Origin: Aquipuribacter sp051216895
Lineage (GTDB): Bacteria; Actinomycetota; Actinomycetes; Actinomycetales; JBBAYJ01
Reading direction: 5' to 3'
DNA: 64,000 bases
Assembly (NCBI RefSeq): GCF_051216895.1
Contig: NZ_JBPKAO010000005.1
Coordinates: 186,001 to 250,000, forward strand
The notes under the pieces were generated by a model. It saw nothing but the letters and a program-made list of their open reading frames with translations, had not been told where the DNA came from and did not search any database. Position numbers and translations under genes: made by a program. Positions within the stretch are counted from its first letter, which is position 1; each line of letters begins with the position of its first letter. Shown piece after piece: positions 1 through 8,134 of the stretch.

Positions 1-2028
1 CACCGGCAGCCAGATGCCGTCCGGGACGTCGTCCAGCAGGTCCGGGGTGGACACGAACACCGGGCCGTCGAACGACTCGACCAGCGCCTTGGTCCGCGCC
101 ACGAAACCGGCCATCGCGTCCACGTAGGTCTGGTCGTCCTCGTCGCGGACCGCGAACGGGGACCACGGGACGCGCTCGGCGTGGGCGACCGGGTCACGGA
201 CCTCCGAGCCGTGCAGCGCCAGACCGACCACGACCCGGTACCGCCGCAACGCCGGCAGGTCGCCGGACAGGTCGTCCCCGTTCAACCCGCCGAACACCGG
301 TCGGTTCGCCTCGGCCAGCAGGTGCGTGTACGAGGACAGGACGTGCTGCTGCTCGGCCACCTGCGCCGCCAGCCCGCGCAGGGCGCGGCCCTCGAGCAAC
401 CGGTCCGCCGGGAAGGTGAGACCGGGCCGACGGATGGCGAACACCTCCGTGCGCAGCCCCGGGACCGCCCTCCGGGCCGCCGTCGCCCAGAGATGGCCCT
501 GGCCGGCGAAGTTGGCCGGCCCGACGCCCAGGAAGCGGTGGTCGACCGGGACGCCGTCCTGCCGCTCCAGCCCGTTGTCCACCCCGGTGCCGCCCGCGGC
601 GACCGGTGCCGGGGCCCCGGTGACGCGCTGCAGGACCGTCGACAAGGCGGCGTCGTCCCACGTGGGGACCACCGGCGGGTGCTCGGCGAGCCGGCGCCGG
701 ACGACGGCGGACCAGCGGACCGAGCGCTGGAGGGCCCGCCGCAGCGCCCGGGCGTCGCCGGTGTCCACGACGTCCCCGGACCCGTCGTGCACGACCGCGT
801 CGCGCAGCAGCGGGTCGGCTGCGACCAGCACCGGCACCCCCGCGGCCACGAGCGAGGCGTAGGTCGAGGGCGGCACGAGGCCGCGCTGCCCACCGGGGGG
901 CCGGGCCACGAGGCCGAGGTCGGCGTCGTCGACACGCCGTAGCAGCGCCACGTCCGGCGGGTCGTGCAGCAGGTGCACGCGGCTGTGCACACCGAGCTCC
1001 CAGGCCCGCTCCCGGAGCTTGCGCAGCGCCCGCTCCGACCGGGTCGTGAGCAGCACCAACCGCACCTTCGGCAGGTCCGGCAGCGTCTCCAGCACGGTGC
1101 GGGCGGCCTCGGTCACGTGCCGGTGGTGCGCGTCGGGGACGACCACGAGGGCGTCCCGCTCGCTAGCACCGACCTGCTCCCGCAGCCCGGGTGCGTCCTC
1201 GGGGGACGCGGCCGCAGGCACGGGGGCCTCGGGGACCAGCGCCGTCGGTGCCTGCCAGCGGGAGGTGACCCGCCGGGCCAGGGGAGGGGACGGGACCACG
1301 AGCAGGTCGACCGCACCGACGTGGCGGTCCTCGGCGGCCCGGCGACGCTGCCGGGTCCCCGGCCGGTCGGCGTCGGGGGAGGTGAGGTCGGACCGGACGT
1401 CGTAGACCAGGGCCGGTCCCTCGTCGCCCAGCCGGGTCACGGCTCCCGCGGCTGCGGCGAGGACGAGGTCGCCCACCACCCACACCACGTCCGCCTCGGT
1501 CACCAGACCGTCCAGGCGGCGTCCCCACTCGAGCTCGACGGCATCGGCCGCGGCGGCGGAGCGGTGGGTGTCGCGCCGACGACGGGCCAGCGCCGACACC
1601 TTGGTGGCGGACGTCAGACGGGTGCGGGCCTTGTGCAGCCCGCCGGCCAGCACGACGGCGACGTGGGCGGGGGAGGGGGCCGGACCGTGGCCGGTGCGGG
1701 AGACCACCACCCGTCGACGGCGGACCGCGAGGCCGCGGCCGACGGCGGCGGCAGTGGTCCGGTCCGGGTAGCCGAAGGCCGTGATGGCCCGGTAGACGGG
1801 GTCACGACGCAGCAGGGCGTCGTCCGGGTCGGTGCTCGTGGGCCACGGCAGCCGCAGCAGGTCGGCACCGCGCCAGCGGGACCGGACCACGTCGCCGTCG
1901 GTGGGGGCGCCGTGGTCGGCGGCGTCGCTGCGGCCGACGAGGGTCACCTGCCACCCCGCGGCGCTCGCCGAGACGGCGACCGCGGCGGCGCGACGGTCGA
2001 CCAGCGGGTCGTCCCCGGACACGACCAT
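1..2028 (-). CDS. Large glycosyltransferase-like protein (3' end outside window)
   Basis: Open reading frame running off the left edge; 676 codons are visible. The N-terminal ~450 residues look like a GT-B (GT4-type) glycosyltransferase: Rossmann-like starts, then a C-terminal half with 'LVAAGVPVLVAADPLL', typical of the donor-binding side. From about residue 490 a second region begins ('FLGVGPANFAGQGHLW') and continues past the edge, so the protein appears to have two modules. It probably modifies a cell-surface glycan; the divergent neighbour is a UDP-GlcNAc 2-epimerase, which fits. The first ATG is used here, but it has no close ribosome-binding site; a GGAGG lies 9 nt before an in-frame CTG at 2046, which would add six residues and could be the real start. 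Family level is reasonably safe; substrate unknown. Confidence 0.72.
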   Translation of the reverse strand, partial: MVVSGDDPLVDRRAAAVAVSASAAGWQVTLVGRSDAADHGAPTDGDVVRSRWRGADLLRLPWPTSTDPDDALLRRDPVYRAITAFGYPDRTTAAAVGRGLAVRRRRVVVSRTGHGPAPSPAHVAVVLAGGLHKARTRLTSATKVSALARRRRDTHRSAAAADAVELEWGRRLDGLVTEADVVWVVGDLVLAAAAGAVTRLGDEGPALVYDVRSDLTSPDADRPGTRQRRRAAEDRHVGAVDLLVVPSPPLARRVTSRWQAPTALVPEAPVPAAASPEDAPGLREQVGASERDALVVVPDAHHRHVTEAARTVLETLPDLPKVRLVLLTTRSERALRKLRERAWELGVHSRVHLLHDPPDVALLRRVDDADLGLVARPPGGQRGLVPPSTYASLVAAGVPVLVAADPLLRDAVVHDGSGDVVDTGDARALRRALQRSVRWSAVVRRRLAEHPPVVPTWDDAALSTVLQRVTGAPAPVAAGGTGVDNGLERQDGVPVDHRFLGVGPANFAGQGHLWATAARRAVPGLRTEVFAIRRPGLTFPADRLLEGRALRGLAAQVAEQQHVLSSYTHLLAEANRPVFGGLNGDDLSGDLPALRRYRVVVGLALHGSEVRDPVAHAERVPWSPFAVRDEDDQTYVDAMAGFVARTKALVESFDGPVFVSTPDLLDDVPDGIWLPV

Positions 2029-2234
2029 CAGGCGGTGCTGGCTCAGGTGTCGCCACCTCCACTGTCAGGTGACGCGTGCGTCACCAAGGGCTGGTCGCGA
2101 CCCGTTCACGAGGCGGTCGTCGACATCGGTCCACGGCGAGGCCCCCCGGCGGGCGACAGAGCCGCGGGCGTCAACATACCGGCCTGCGCGCCCAGCGTCG
2201 TTCGCCCGGATCGTCCCTCGGGCGGCCGTCCGAT

Positions 2235-2240
2235 TAGGGT
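2235..2240 (+). promoter_or_regulatory. -10-like box TAGGGT for the UDP-GlcNAc 2-epimerase gene
   Basis: TAGGGT ends 7 nt before the ATG at 2248 and there is no Shine-Dalgarno sequence, so transcription would begin at or next to the start codon (leaderless mRNA). Inferred from spacing only. Confidence 0.5.
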
Positions 2241-2247
2241 CGGCGCC

Positions 2248-3333
2248 ATGAAGATCCTCAGCGTGGTCGGGGCCCGGCCGCAGTTCGTCAAGCTCGCCCC
2301 CGTCGCCGAGGCGCTCGCCGCCGTGCCCGGCACCGAGCACGTGATCGTGCACACCGGTCAGCACTACGACGCCGGGATGTCCGACGTGTTCTTCGCCGAC
2401 CTGCGGATACCGGTCCCGGACGTCGACCTGGGCGTCGGCAGCGGCAGCCACGGTCGGCAGACCGGCGCCATGCTGGCGGCGCTGGACGGCGTGCTGGAGG
2501 AGCACCGCCCGGACTGGGTCCTGGTGTACGGCGACACGAACTCCACGCTGGCCGCCGCGGTGTCCGCGGTGAAGATGCACCTGCCGGTCGCGCACCTCGA
2601 GGCGGGCCTGCGCTCCTTCAACCGGCGGATGCCCGAGGAGCACAACCGCGTGCTCACCGACCACGCGGCCGACCTCCTGCTCGCGCCGACCCTGCTGGCC
2701 GCGGAGCACCTGGGCCGCGAGGGCCTGGCCGCGCGTACCCAGGTCGTCGGTGACGTCATGGCCGACGTGTGCCTGCGGGTGCGCGACGCGGTGCTCGCCG
2801 GCGAGGTGCCGGAGGCGGCCTCGATCCGCCCCGAGGGCCTCGGCGAGGACTACCTCCTCGCCACGCTGCACCGGGCGGAGAACACCGACGACCCGCAGCG
2901 GCTCCGTGCGCTCGTCCAGGCGATGGCGACGCTGCCCGTGCCGGTGCTCCTGCTGGTGCACCCGCGGCTGCGGGCCCGGGCCCTCGAGCACGGCATCGAC
3001 CTGACCGCGGGCTCGCTGGTCCCCGTCGACCCGGCGCCCTACCCGGCGACGGTCGCGGCGGTGCTCGGCTCCCGCGGCGTGGTGACCGACTCCGGCGGGC
3101 TGCAGAAGGAGACCTACCTGCTGGAGCGTCCCTGCACGACGCTGCGCACCGAGACGGAGTGGACCGAGACGCTCGCCGACGGCTGGAACGTGCTGGCGCC
3201 GGAGCCCGACGGGCTGGCGGACGCGGTGCTGCGCGACACCCCGTCGGCGCCGCAGGGGCGGCCCTACGGCGACGGCCACGCCGCCGTCGCCGTCGCCGCC
3301 GCCCTGACCGGAGGGGTGGAGCGCCGCTCCTGA
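2248..3333 (+). CDS. wecB: UDP-N-acetylglucosamine 2-epimerase (non-hydrolysing)
   Basis: 361 aa, the normal length for this family. It interconverts UDP-GlcNAc and UDP-ManNAc in the cytoplasm for cell-wall or surface-polysaccharide synthesis. Family hallmarks are all present: N-terminal 'VVGARPQFVKLAPV', 'HTGQHYD', 'VYGDTNSTLA', 'HLEAGLRSFNR..PEEHNR' and C-terminal 'TDSGGLQKE', which holds the nucleotide. The ATG was chosen because the family motif starts within five residues and a -10-like box sits directly upstream. Transcribed divergently from the glycosyltransferase on its left, consistent with a glycan locus. Symbol could equally be mnaA. Confidence 0.93.
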   Translation: MKILSVVGARPQFVKLAPVAEALAAVPGTEHVIVHTGQHYDAGMSDVFFADLRIPVPDVDLGVGSGSHGRQTGAMLAALDGVLEEHRPDWVLVYGDTNSTLAAAVSAVKMHLPVAHLEAGLRSFNRRMPEEHNRVLTDHAADLLLAPTLLAAEHLGREGLAARTQVVGDVMADVCLRVRDAVLAGEVPEAASIRPEGLGEDYLLATLHRAENTDDPQRLRALVQAMATLPVPVLLLVHPRLRARALEHGIDLTAGSLVPVDPAPYPATVAAVLGSRGVVTDSGGLQKETYLLERPCTTLRTETEWTETLADGWNVLAPEPDGLADAVLRDTPSAPQGRPYGDGHAAVAVAAALTGGVERRS

Positions 3334-3481
3334 CGCGACGGCCTCGCCCGGACGCCCGCTCGGCAGGAGGAGACCCCGCCGCACGCCCGGTCGGTGGGCC
3401 TGCCTAGAGTCCCCGCAGCAGAGCTTGTCCGACCCACCCCGTCGTGGACCCGCCGTCGCCGACGGGCCGAGGAGGCACTCC

Positions 3482-4753
3482 ATGGTCGTTCGCGTGCGTG
3501 ACTTCCACCCCGGTGACCTGGACGGCGTGCTGCGGCTGTGGTCCGAGCAGCGGGAGACCGCGGGGGAGCCGGTCTACTCCCTGGCGGAGGTCCTGGCGTC
3601 CTGCCGCTCCGACCACGCCGTGGTCGCGGTGGACGGTGGTGAGCTGGTGGGTGCCGCCGTCGGTCGGGCGGCGCGCTCGCAGGGCTGGGTGGTGTTCGTG
3701 CACGCCGCGGGTGGTGGCCACGAGGTGGCCGCCGCGCTGCTGGCCGCGCTGGAGGCGTCGATGGCGCCGGCCGGGCTGTCGACGCTGTCGGTCCTGCTGC
3801 CGGAGGAGGTCGCCCACGACGAGGCGTTCACCGAGCGCGGGTTCGAGGAGAAGAAGCACCTGCGCTACCTGGAGCGCGAGCTGCCGGTGCAGCACAAGGA
3901 GCGCGAGTCGCTGGCCGAGCTGGGCGGACGGCTGCTGCCGCACGGGTTGTGGGACGCCATCGGCGGCATGACGCACGAGAAGGACGTCCTCGAGCGGCAG
4001 CTGGTCATGCCGCTGGCCCAGCCCGAGCTGGCCGACGAGATGGGGGTGGTCCCGCCGCGGGCCGTCGTCCTGTTCGGGCCGCCCGGCACCGGCAAGACGA
4101 CGTTCGCGAAGGCCATCGCCAGCCGGCTGGAGTGGCCCTTCGTCGAGATCTTCCCGTCCCGCCTGGCCTCGGACGCCGCCGGGTTGGCGGCCGCGCTGCG
4201 GCAGACGTTCCAGAAGGTGGCCGAGCTCGAGCACGCCGTGGTGTTCATCGACGAGGTCGAGGAGATCGCGGCCCGGCGCTCCGGGGAGCCGCCGTCACCG
4301 CTGCAGGGGGTCACCAACGAGCTGCTCAAGACCATCCCGGCGTTCCGCGAGCAGGAGGGCCGGCTGCTGGTGTGCGCGACCAACTTCGTCCGTGCCCTGG
4401 ACGAGGCGCTGCTGCGGCACGGCCGCTTCGACTACGTCATCCCGATCGGGCTGCCCGACGCCGACGCCCGCGGGTCGATCTGGGCCCGCTACGTCCCGGC
4501 GGCCGCGCACGCCGACCTCGACCTGGCGGCCGTGGTCGCCGCGAGCGACGGGTTCTCCCCGGCCGACATCGAGTACGCGGCCCGCAAGGCGTCGCAGCGG
4601 GCGTTCGAGGCCGCGCTGCACGAGGAGCCGGGCGGGCGGCGCGGACCGGCGACGAGGGACTACCTCGACGCGATCCGCGCCACCCGGGCCACCGTGTCGC
4701 CCGAGCAGGCCGCGCAGTTCCACGAGGACATCGCGACCGTCGGGCGGGTGTGA
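3482..4753 (+). CDS. GNAT acetyltransferase - AAA+ ATPase fusion
   Basis: 423 aa with two modules. Residues ~1-140 resemble a GNAT N-acetyltransferase (starts 'VRVRDFHPGDLDGVLRLW', ends with a typical '..FTERGFEEKKHLRYLERE'). Residues ~165-400 are an AAA+ ATPase of the FtsH/26S-proteasome type: Walker A 'GPPGTGKTT' near 200, Walker B 'VVFIDEVEE' near 255, sensor 1 'VCATN', arginine-finger region 'RHGRFD' and a C-terminal lid 'GFSPADIEYAARKA'. The start has a good GGAGG 6 nt upstream; a possible -10 box TAGAGT lies at 3405-3410. No membrane segment or protease domain is seen, so it may be an ATP-driven remodelling factor whose target is acetylated or recognised by the GNAT part. Function unknown; domain assignment for AAA+ is firm, for GNAT good. 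Confidence 0.85.
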   Translation: MVVRVRDFHPGDLDGVLRLWSEQRETAGEPVYSLAEVLASCRSDHAVVAVDGGELVGAAVGRAARSQGWVVFVHAAGGGHEVAAALLAALEASMAPAGLSTLSVLLPEEVAHDEAFTERGFEEKKHLRYLERELPVQHKERESLAELGGRLLPHGLWDAIGGMTHEKDVLERQLVMPLAQPELADEMGVVPPRAVVLFGPPGTGKTTFAKAIASRLEWPFVEIFPSRLASDAAGLAAALRQTFQKVAELEHAVVFIDEVEEIAARRSGEPPSPLQGVTNELLKTIPAFREQEGRLLVCATNFVRALDEALLRHGRFDYVIPIGLPDADARGSIWARYVPAAAHADLDLAAVVAASDGFSPADIEYAARKASQRAFEAALHEEPGGRRGPATRDYLDAIRATRATVSPEQAAQFHEDIATVGRV

Positions 4754-4756
4754 CCC

Positions 4757-6112
4757 TCAGACGACCGGCACCGTCGCGAGCCCCTCGGCGAACCGCTCGG
4801 GGCTGACGTCCTCGTCGGTCATCCGCCCCGACAGGTAGCTGTCGTAGGCGGCCAGGTCGAAGTGGCCGTGCCCGCACAGCGCGGTGAGGATCACCTTCTC
4901 CTCCCCGGACTCCTTGCACTCCAGCGCCTCGCGGATGCAGGCGGCCAGGGCGTGGGTCGGCTCGGGCGCCGGGAGGATGCCCTCGGTGCGGGCGAACTGC
5001 AGCCCCGCCGCGAACGCCTCGGTCTGCTGCACGCTGATGGCCTCCATCAGCCCGAGGTCGTAGACGTGGCTGATCAGCGGAGCCATGCCGTGGTAGCGCA
5101 GGCCGCCGGAGTGGATGGGGTCCGGGACGAAGTCGTGGCCGAGGGTGTGCATCTTCATCAGCGGCGTGAGCCCCGCCGTGTCGCCGAAGTCGTAGGCGTA
5201 GACCCCACGGGTCAGCGACGGGCACGACGAGGGCTCGACGGCCCGGATGACGGCGTCGTTGCGACCGGCCAGCTTCTCGCGCAGGAACGGGAACGCCAGC
5301 CCGGCGAAGTTGGACCCGCCGCCGGTGCAGCCGACGATGACGTCGGGGGTGTCGCCCACCTTGGCCAGCTGCAGCAGCGCCTCCTCGCCGATGATGGTCT
5401 GGTGCAGCAGCACGTGGTTGAGCACGCTGCCCAGGGCGTAGCGGACCTCCGGGTCGGGGGCGGCCATCTCGACCGCCTCGCTGATGGCGATGCCGAGGGA
5501 GCCGGGGTGGTCCGGGCGCTCGGCCAGGATGGCCCGGCCAGCCGCGGTGAGCGCGCTGGGGGAGCGGTGCACCACGGCGCCGAACGCCTCGATCATCATC
5601 CGGCGGTACGGCTTCTGGTCGTAGCTGGCGCCGACCTGCCACACCTCGCACGTCAGGTCGAACAGGGCGCAGGCGAAGGCCAGCGCCGTGCCCCACTGCC
5701 CGGCGCCGGTCTCGGTGGTCAGCTTCTTCACGCCGGCCTGCGCGTTGTAGTACGCCTGCGGCACGGCGGTGTTGGGCTTGTGCGACCCGGCCGGGCTGAC
5801 GCCCTCGTACTTGTAGTAGATCTTGGCCGGGGTGCCGAGGGCCTTCTCCAGGTTGTGCGCCCGGTACAACGGGCTCGGCCGCCACAGCCGGTAGACGTCG
5901 AGGACGGCCTCGGGGATGTCGACGTAGCGCTCGGTCGTCACCTCCTGCTCGATGAGGGCCATCGGGAACAGGGCCTCGAACGCCTCGGGGCCCACCGGCT
6001 CGTGGGTACCGGGGTGCAGCGGGGGCGGCGGGGGCGACGGGAGGTCGGCGACGAGGTTGTACCAGCGGGTGGGCATCTCGGACTCGTCGAGGAGGATCTT
6101 GTGCTGAGGCAT
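4757..6112 (-). CDS. trpB: TrpB2-type tryptophan synthase beta-like PLP enzyme
   Basis: 451 aa, longer than the usual ~400-aa TrpB1 and matching the TrpB2 class, which has extra N-terminal sequence. The PLP lysine lies in 'GSHKPNTA' (K112); the glycine-rich phosphate site is 'GCTGGGSNF'. TrpB2 enzymes join serine or a related donor with indole and usually lack a TrpA partner; none is encoded here. The ATG was chosen because translation upstream is non-homologous and TAACGT lies just before it. Neighbour on the same strand is a desaturase, with only 3 nt separating this gene's stop from the convergent AAA+ gene's stop. Could act in indole salvage rather than de novo synthesis. Confidence 0.9.
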   Translation of the reverse strand: MPQHKILLDESEMPTRWYNLVADLPSPPPPPLHPGTHEPVGPEAFEALFPMALIEQEVTTERYVDIPEAVLDVYRLWRPSPLYRAHNLEKALGTPAKIYYKYEGVSPAGSHKPNTAVPQAYYNAQAGVKKLTTETGAGQWGTALAFACALFDLTCEVWQVGASYDQKPYRRMMIEAFGAVVHRSPSALTAAGRAILAERPDHPGSLGIAISEAVEMAAPDPEVRYALGSVLNHVLLHQTIIGEEALLQLAKVGDTPDVIVGCTGGGSNFAGLAFPFLREKLAGRNDAVIRAVEPSSCPSLTRGVYAYDFGDTAGLTPLMKMHTLGHDFVPDPIHSGGLRYHGMAPLISHVYDLGLMEAISVQQTEAFAAGLQFARTEGILPAPEPTHALAACIREALECKESGEEKVILTALCGHGHFDLAAYDSYLSGRMTDEDVSPERFAEGLATVPVV

Positions 6113-6117
6113 GGCGG

Positions 6118-6123
6118 ACGTTA
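6118..6123 (-). promoter_or_regulatory. -10-like box TAACGT upstream of trpB2
   Basis: TAACGT read on the minus strand ends 5 nt before the ATG at 6112, with no ribosome-binding site between them; a leaderless start is likely. It lies in the 41-nt gap after the desaturase gene, so trpB2 probably has its own promoter. Confidence 0.42.
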
Positions 6124-6153
6124 ACCCGACCCCGTCGCGGCGGGAAGGGCGGC

Positions 6154-7230
6154 CTACGTGCGCGGCCGGTACTGCGCCACCAGCGGGCACTGGAACAGGT
6201 CCGGCCGCGCGCCGCCGACGCGGTTGAGGTACCGGGTCACCCGGGCGTAGGCCTGCCCGAGCGAGGGCTGGGAGTAGGGCACGGCGTGGCGCTCGCAGAA
6301 GGCCTGGACCACCGGCTGGGCCCGACGCAGGTGGGGCCGGGGCATGCTCGGGAAGAGGTGGTGCTCGATCTGCAGGTTGAGCCCGCCCATGAAGACCTCG
6401 ACGCCGCGCCCGCCGGCCACGTTGCGGCTCATCAGCACCTGCCGGCGCAGGAAGTCCAGGCTGAAGTCGGCGGGCACGACGGGCATGCCGATGTGGTTGG
6501 GCGCGAACGCGAGCCCCATGTAGAGCCCGAACAGCGCGACCTGCACGCCGAGGAACGCCGCGGCCTTGCCGGGCGGCAGGACCAGCAGGAGGACCGTGAC
6601 GTAGCCACCGAGGCGGGCCACCAGGAGGGCGGCCTCCACCCGGCGGCGGGCGAAGCTGCGGCGCCCGAAGACGGCGCGGACGCCGTGGGCGTGCAGGGCC
6701 AGGCCCTCCAGCAGCATGAGCGGGAACAGGAACCAGCCCTGCCGTCCCGCCAGCCGGCGGCCGAGCGCGGTGCGCGAGGCCACCGCGCCCGGGGTGTAGG
6801 CGATCACCGAGGACGTGATGTCGGGGTCCTTGCCGATCCGGTTGGGGTTGCCGTGGTGGCGGTTGTGCTTGCCCGTCCACCAGCCGTAGCTCATCCCCAG
6901 CATCAGGTTGACGACGACCAGGGCGGTCCAGTCGTTGGCGCGCCCGCCCGCGAACACCTGCCGGTGCGCGGCGTCGTGGCCCAGGAACGCGACCTGCGTG
7001 AGCACCACGGCCGTGACCCCGGCCAGCAGCAGCTGCCACCAGGTGTCGCCGAGCAGCACGTGCACGACGACCAGCGCGAGCAGCACGACGCCGCCGACGG
7101 CGATGCGCGTGAGGTACCAGCCCGGTCGCCGGGTGAGCAGGCCCATGCCCTTCACCTCGGCGGACAGCTCGGCGTAGAGCGTCTGCTGGTGGTCCCGCGG
7201 CGGGCGGCGGTCAGGGGTCAGGGTGCTCAT
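6154..7230 (-). CDS. Membrane fatty acid desaturase
   Basis: 358 aa integral membrane di-iron desaturase. The three histidine boxes are intact: 'GHDAAH' (85-89), 'HNRHH' (122-126) and 'QIEHH' (287-291), with hydrophobic segments between them (about 43-60, 66-84, 105-118, 205-245). The QIEHH form is that of front-end / linoleoyl-CoA desaturases found in many actinobacteria, used to adjust membrane unsaturation. The start has GGAGG 8 nt upstream. The ferredoxin or cytochrome partner is not encoded next to it. Position of the double bond cannot be inferred. Confidence 0.92.
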   Translation of the reverse strand: MSTLTPDRRPPRDHQQTLYAELSAEVKGMGLLTRRPGWYLTRIAVGGVVLLALVVVHVLLGDTWWQLLLAGVTAVVLTQVAFLGHDAAHRQVFAGGRANDWTALVVVNLMLGMSYGWWTGKHNRHHGNPNRIGKDPDITSSVIAYTPGAVASRTALGRRLAGRQGWFLFPLMLLEGLALHAHGVRAVFGRRSFARRRVEAALLVARLGGYVTVLLLVLPPGKAAAFLGVQVALFGLYMGLAFAPNHIGMPVVPADFSLDFLRRQVLMSRNVAGGRGVEVFMGGLNLQIEHHLFPSMPRPHLRRAQPVVQAFCERHAVPYSQPSLGQAYARVTRYLNRVGGARPDLFQCPLVAQYRPRT

Positions 7231-7392
7231 GCAGGGCCTCCGTCAGCGGGGTTCGCGTCCTGTGCCCCACGGGTCCGGGTGCCGCACTCCTCGTCAGTGT
7301 GCGCCCTGCCGCGGCGCCCGGCGACCCGTGGCGGGCGGTGATCTCCACGGGATCTCCACGGTTCCTGCCGGTGGTCCGCGGGCGCCCGCCGA

Positions 7393-7398
7393 TAGCGT
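7393..7398 (+). promoter_or_regulatory. -10-like box TAGCGT for the two-component operon
   Basis: TAGCGT ends 7 nt before the ATG at 7406 and no Shine-Dalgarno sequence is present, so the regulator gene is probably translated from a leaderless mRNA. Confidence 0.45.
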
Positions 7399-7405
7399 CG
7401 ACGTC

Positions 7406-8134
7406 ATGCAGAGCAGGGGGACGACGGGTCGTCGCGTGCTGGTGGTCGAGGACGACCCGGCGATCGCCGACGCCGTGCGACGACGGCTGGTCAGCGAGGG
7501 GTACGTGGTCGAGGTGGTGCACGACGGGCGCTCCGCCGTGACGGTCGCCGAGGCCGACCCGCCCGACGTGGTCGTGCTCGACGTCATGCTCCCCGGCCTG
7601 GACGGCATCGAGGTCTGCCGCCGGGTCCAGGCCCGCCGCCCGGTGCCGGTGCTGATGCTGACCGCCCGGGCGGAGGAGACCGACCGGCTGGTCGGTCTGG
7701 CGGTCGGCGCCGACGACTACCTGACCAAGCCGTTCAGCCCGAGGGAGCTGGTCGCCCGGGTGGCCGCGCTGCTGCGACGCGTCGAGCGGGCGGCCGTGCT
7801 GGCCGCCGAGCAGCAGGCGCCCGTGGCCGCCCTGGACGTCGGCGGACTGCGGGTCGACCCGGGCGCCCGCCGCGTCGTCGTGGGCGACGTACCGGTCCAC
7901 CTGACCCGGACCGAGTTCGACCTCGTGCTGGCCCTGGCCCGCCGCCCCGGCACGGTGGTCGAGCGGGAGCGGCTGCTCGTCGAGGTCTGGGCCTGGCCCG
8001 ACGACGGCTCGGGGGCCCGTGCCGGCGCCGCCCGGGCGGTCGACAGCCACGTCAAGGCGCTGCGCCGCAAGCTCGGTCCCGACCGGATCCGCACCGTCGC
8101 GGGCGTCGGCTACGCCTTGGAGGTCGTGGCGTGA
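7406..8134 (+). CDS. OmpR-family response regulator
   Basis: 242 aa. Receiver domain with acidic pocket 'VEDD' (14-17), phospho-acceptor D59 in 'VVLDVMLPG' and the conserved lysine in 'DDYLTKPFS'; C-terminal winged helix with 'LTRTEFDLVLALARRPG..VERERLL' and 'VDSHVKALRRKLG'. It would be phosphorylated by the sensor kinase whose GTG overlaps its stop by 4 bases. Two in-frame ATGs exist further upstream (7223, 7229), but that sequence is non-homologous. The downstream membrane protein of the same operon is a plausible target or sensor partner. Confidence 0.94.
   Translation: MQSRGTTGRRVLVVEDDPAIADAVRRRLVSEGYVVEVVHDGRSAVTVAEADPPDVVVLDVMLPGLDGIEVCRRVQARRPVPVLMLTARAEETDRLVGLAVGADDYLTKPFSPRELVARVAALLRRVERAAVLAAEQQAPVAALDVGGLRVDPGARRVVVGDVPVHLTRTEFDLVLALARRPGTVVERERLLVEVWAWPDDGSGARAGAARAVDSHVKALRRKLGPDRIRTVAGVGYALEVVA

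Noticed and set aside
2065..3483. 472-codon open frame antisense to the epimerase gene
   Set aside because: No family motifs, and the plus strand encodes a complete UDP-GlcNAc 2-epimerase.
4757..7039. Apparent 760-residue fusion extending trpB2 upstream
   Set aside because: The extension is an out-of-frame read through the desaturase gene; homology begins at the ATG at 6112.
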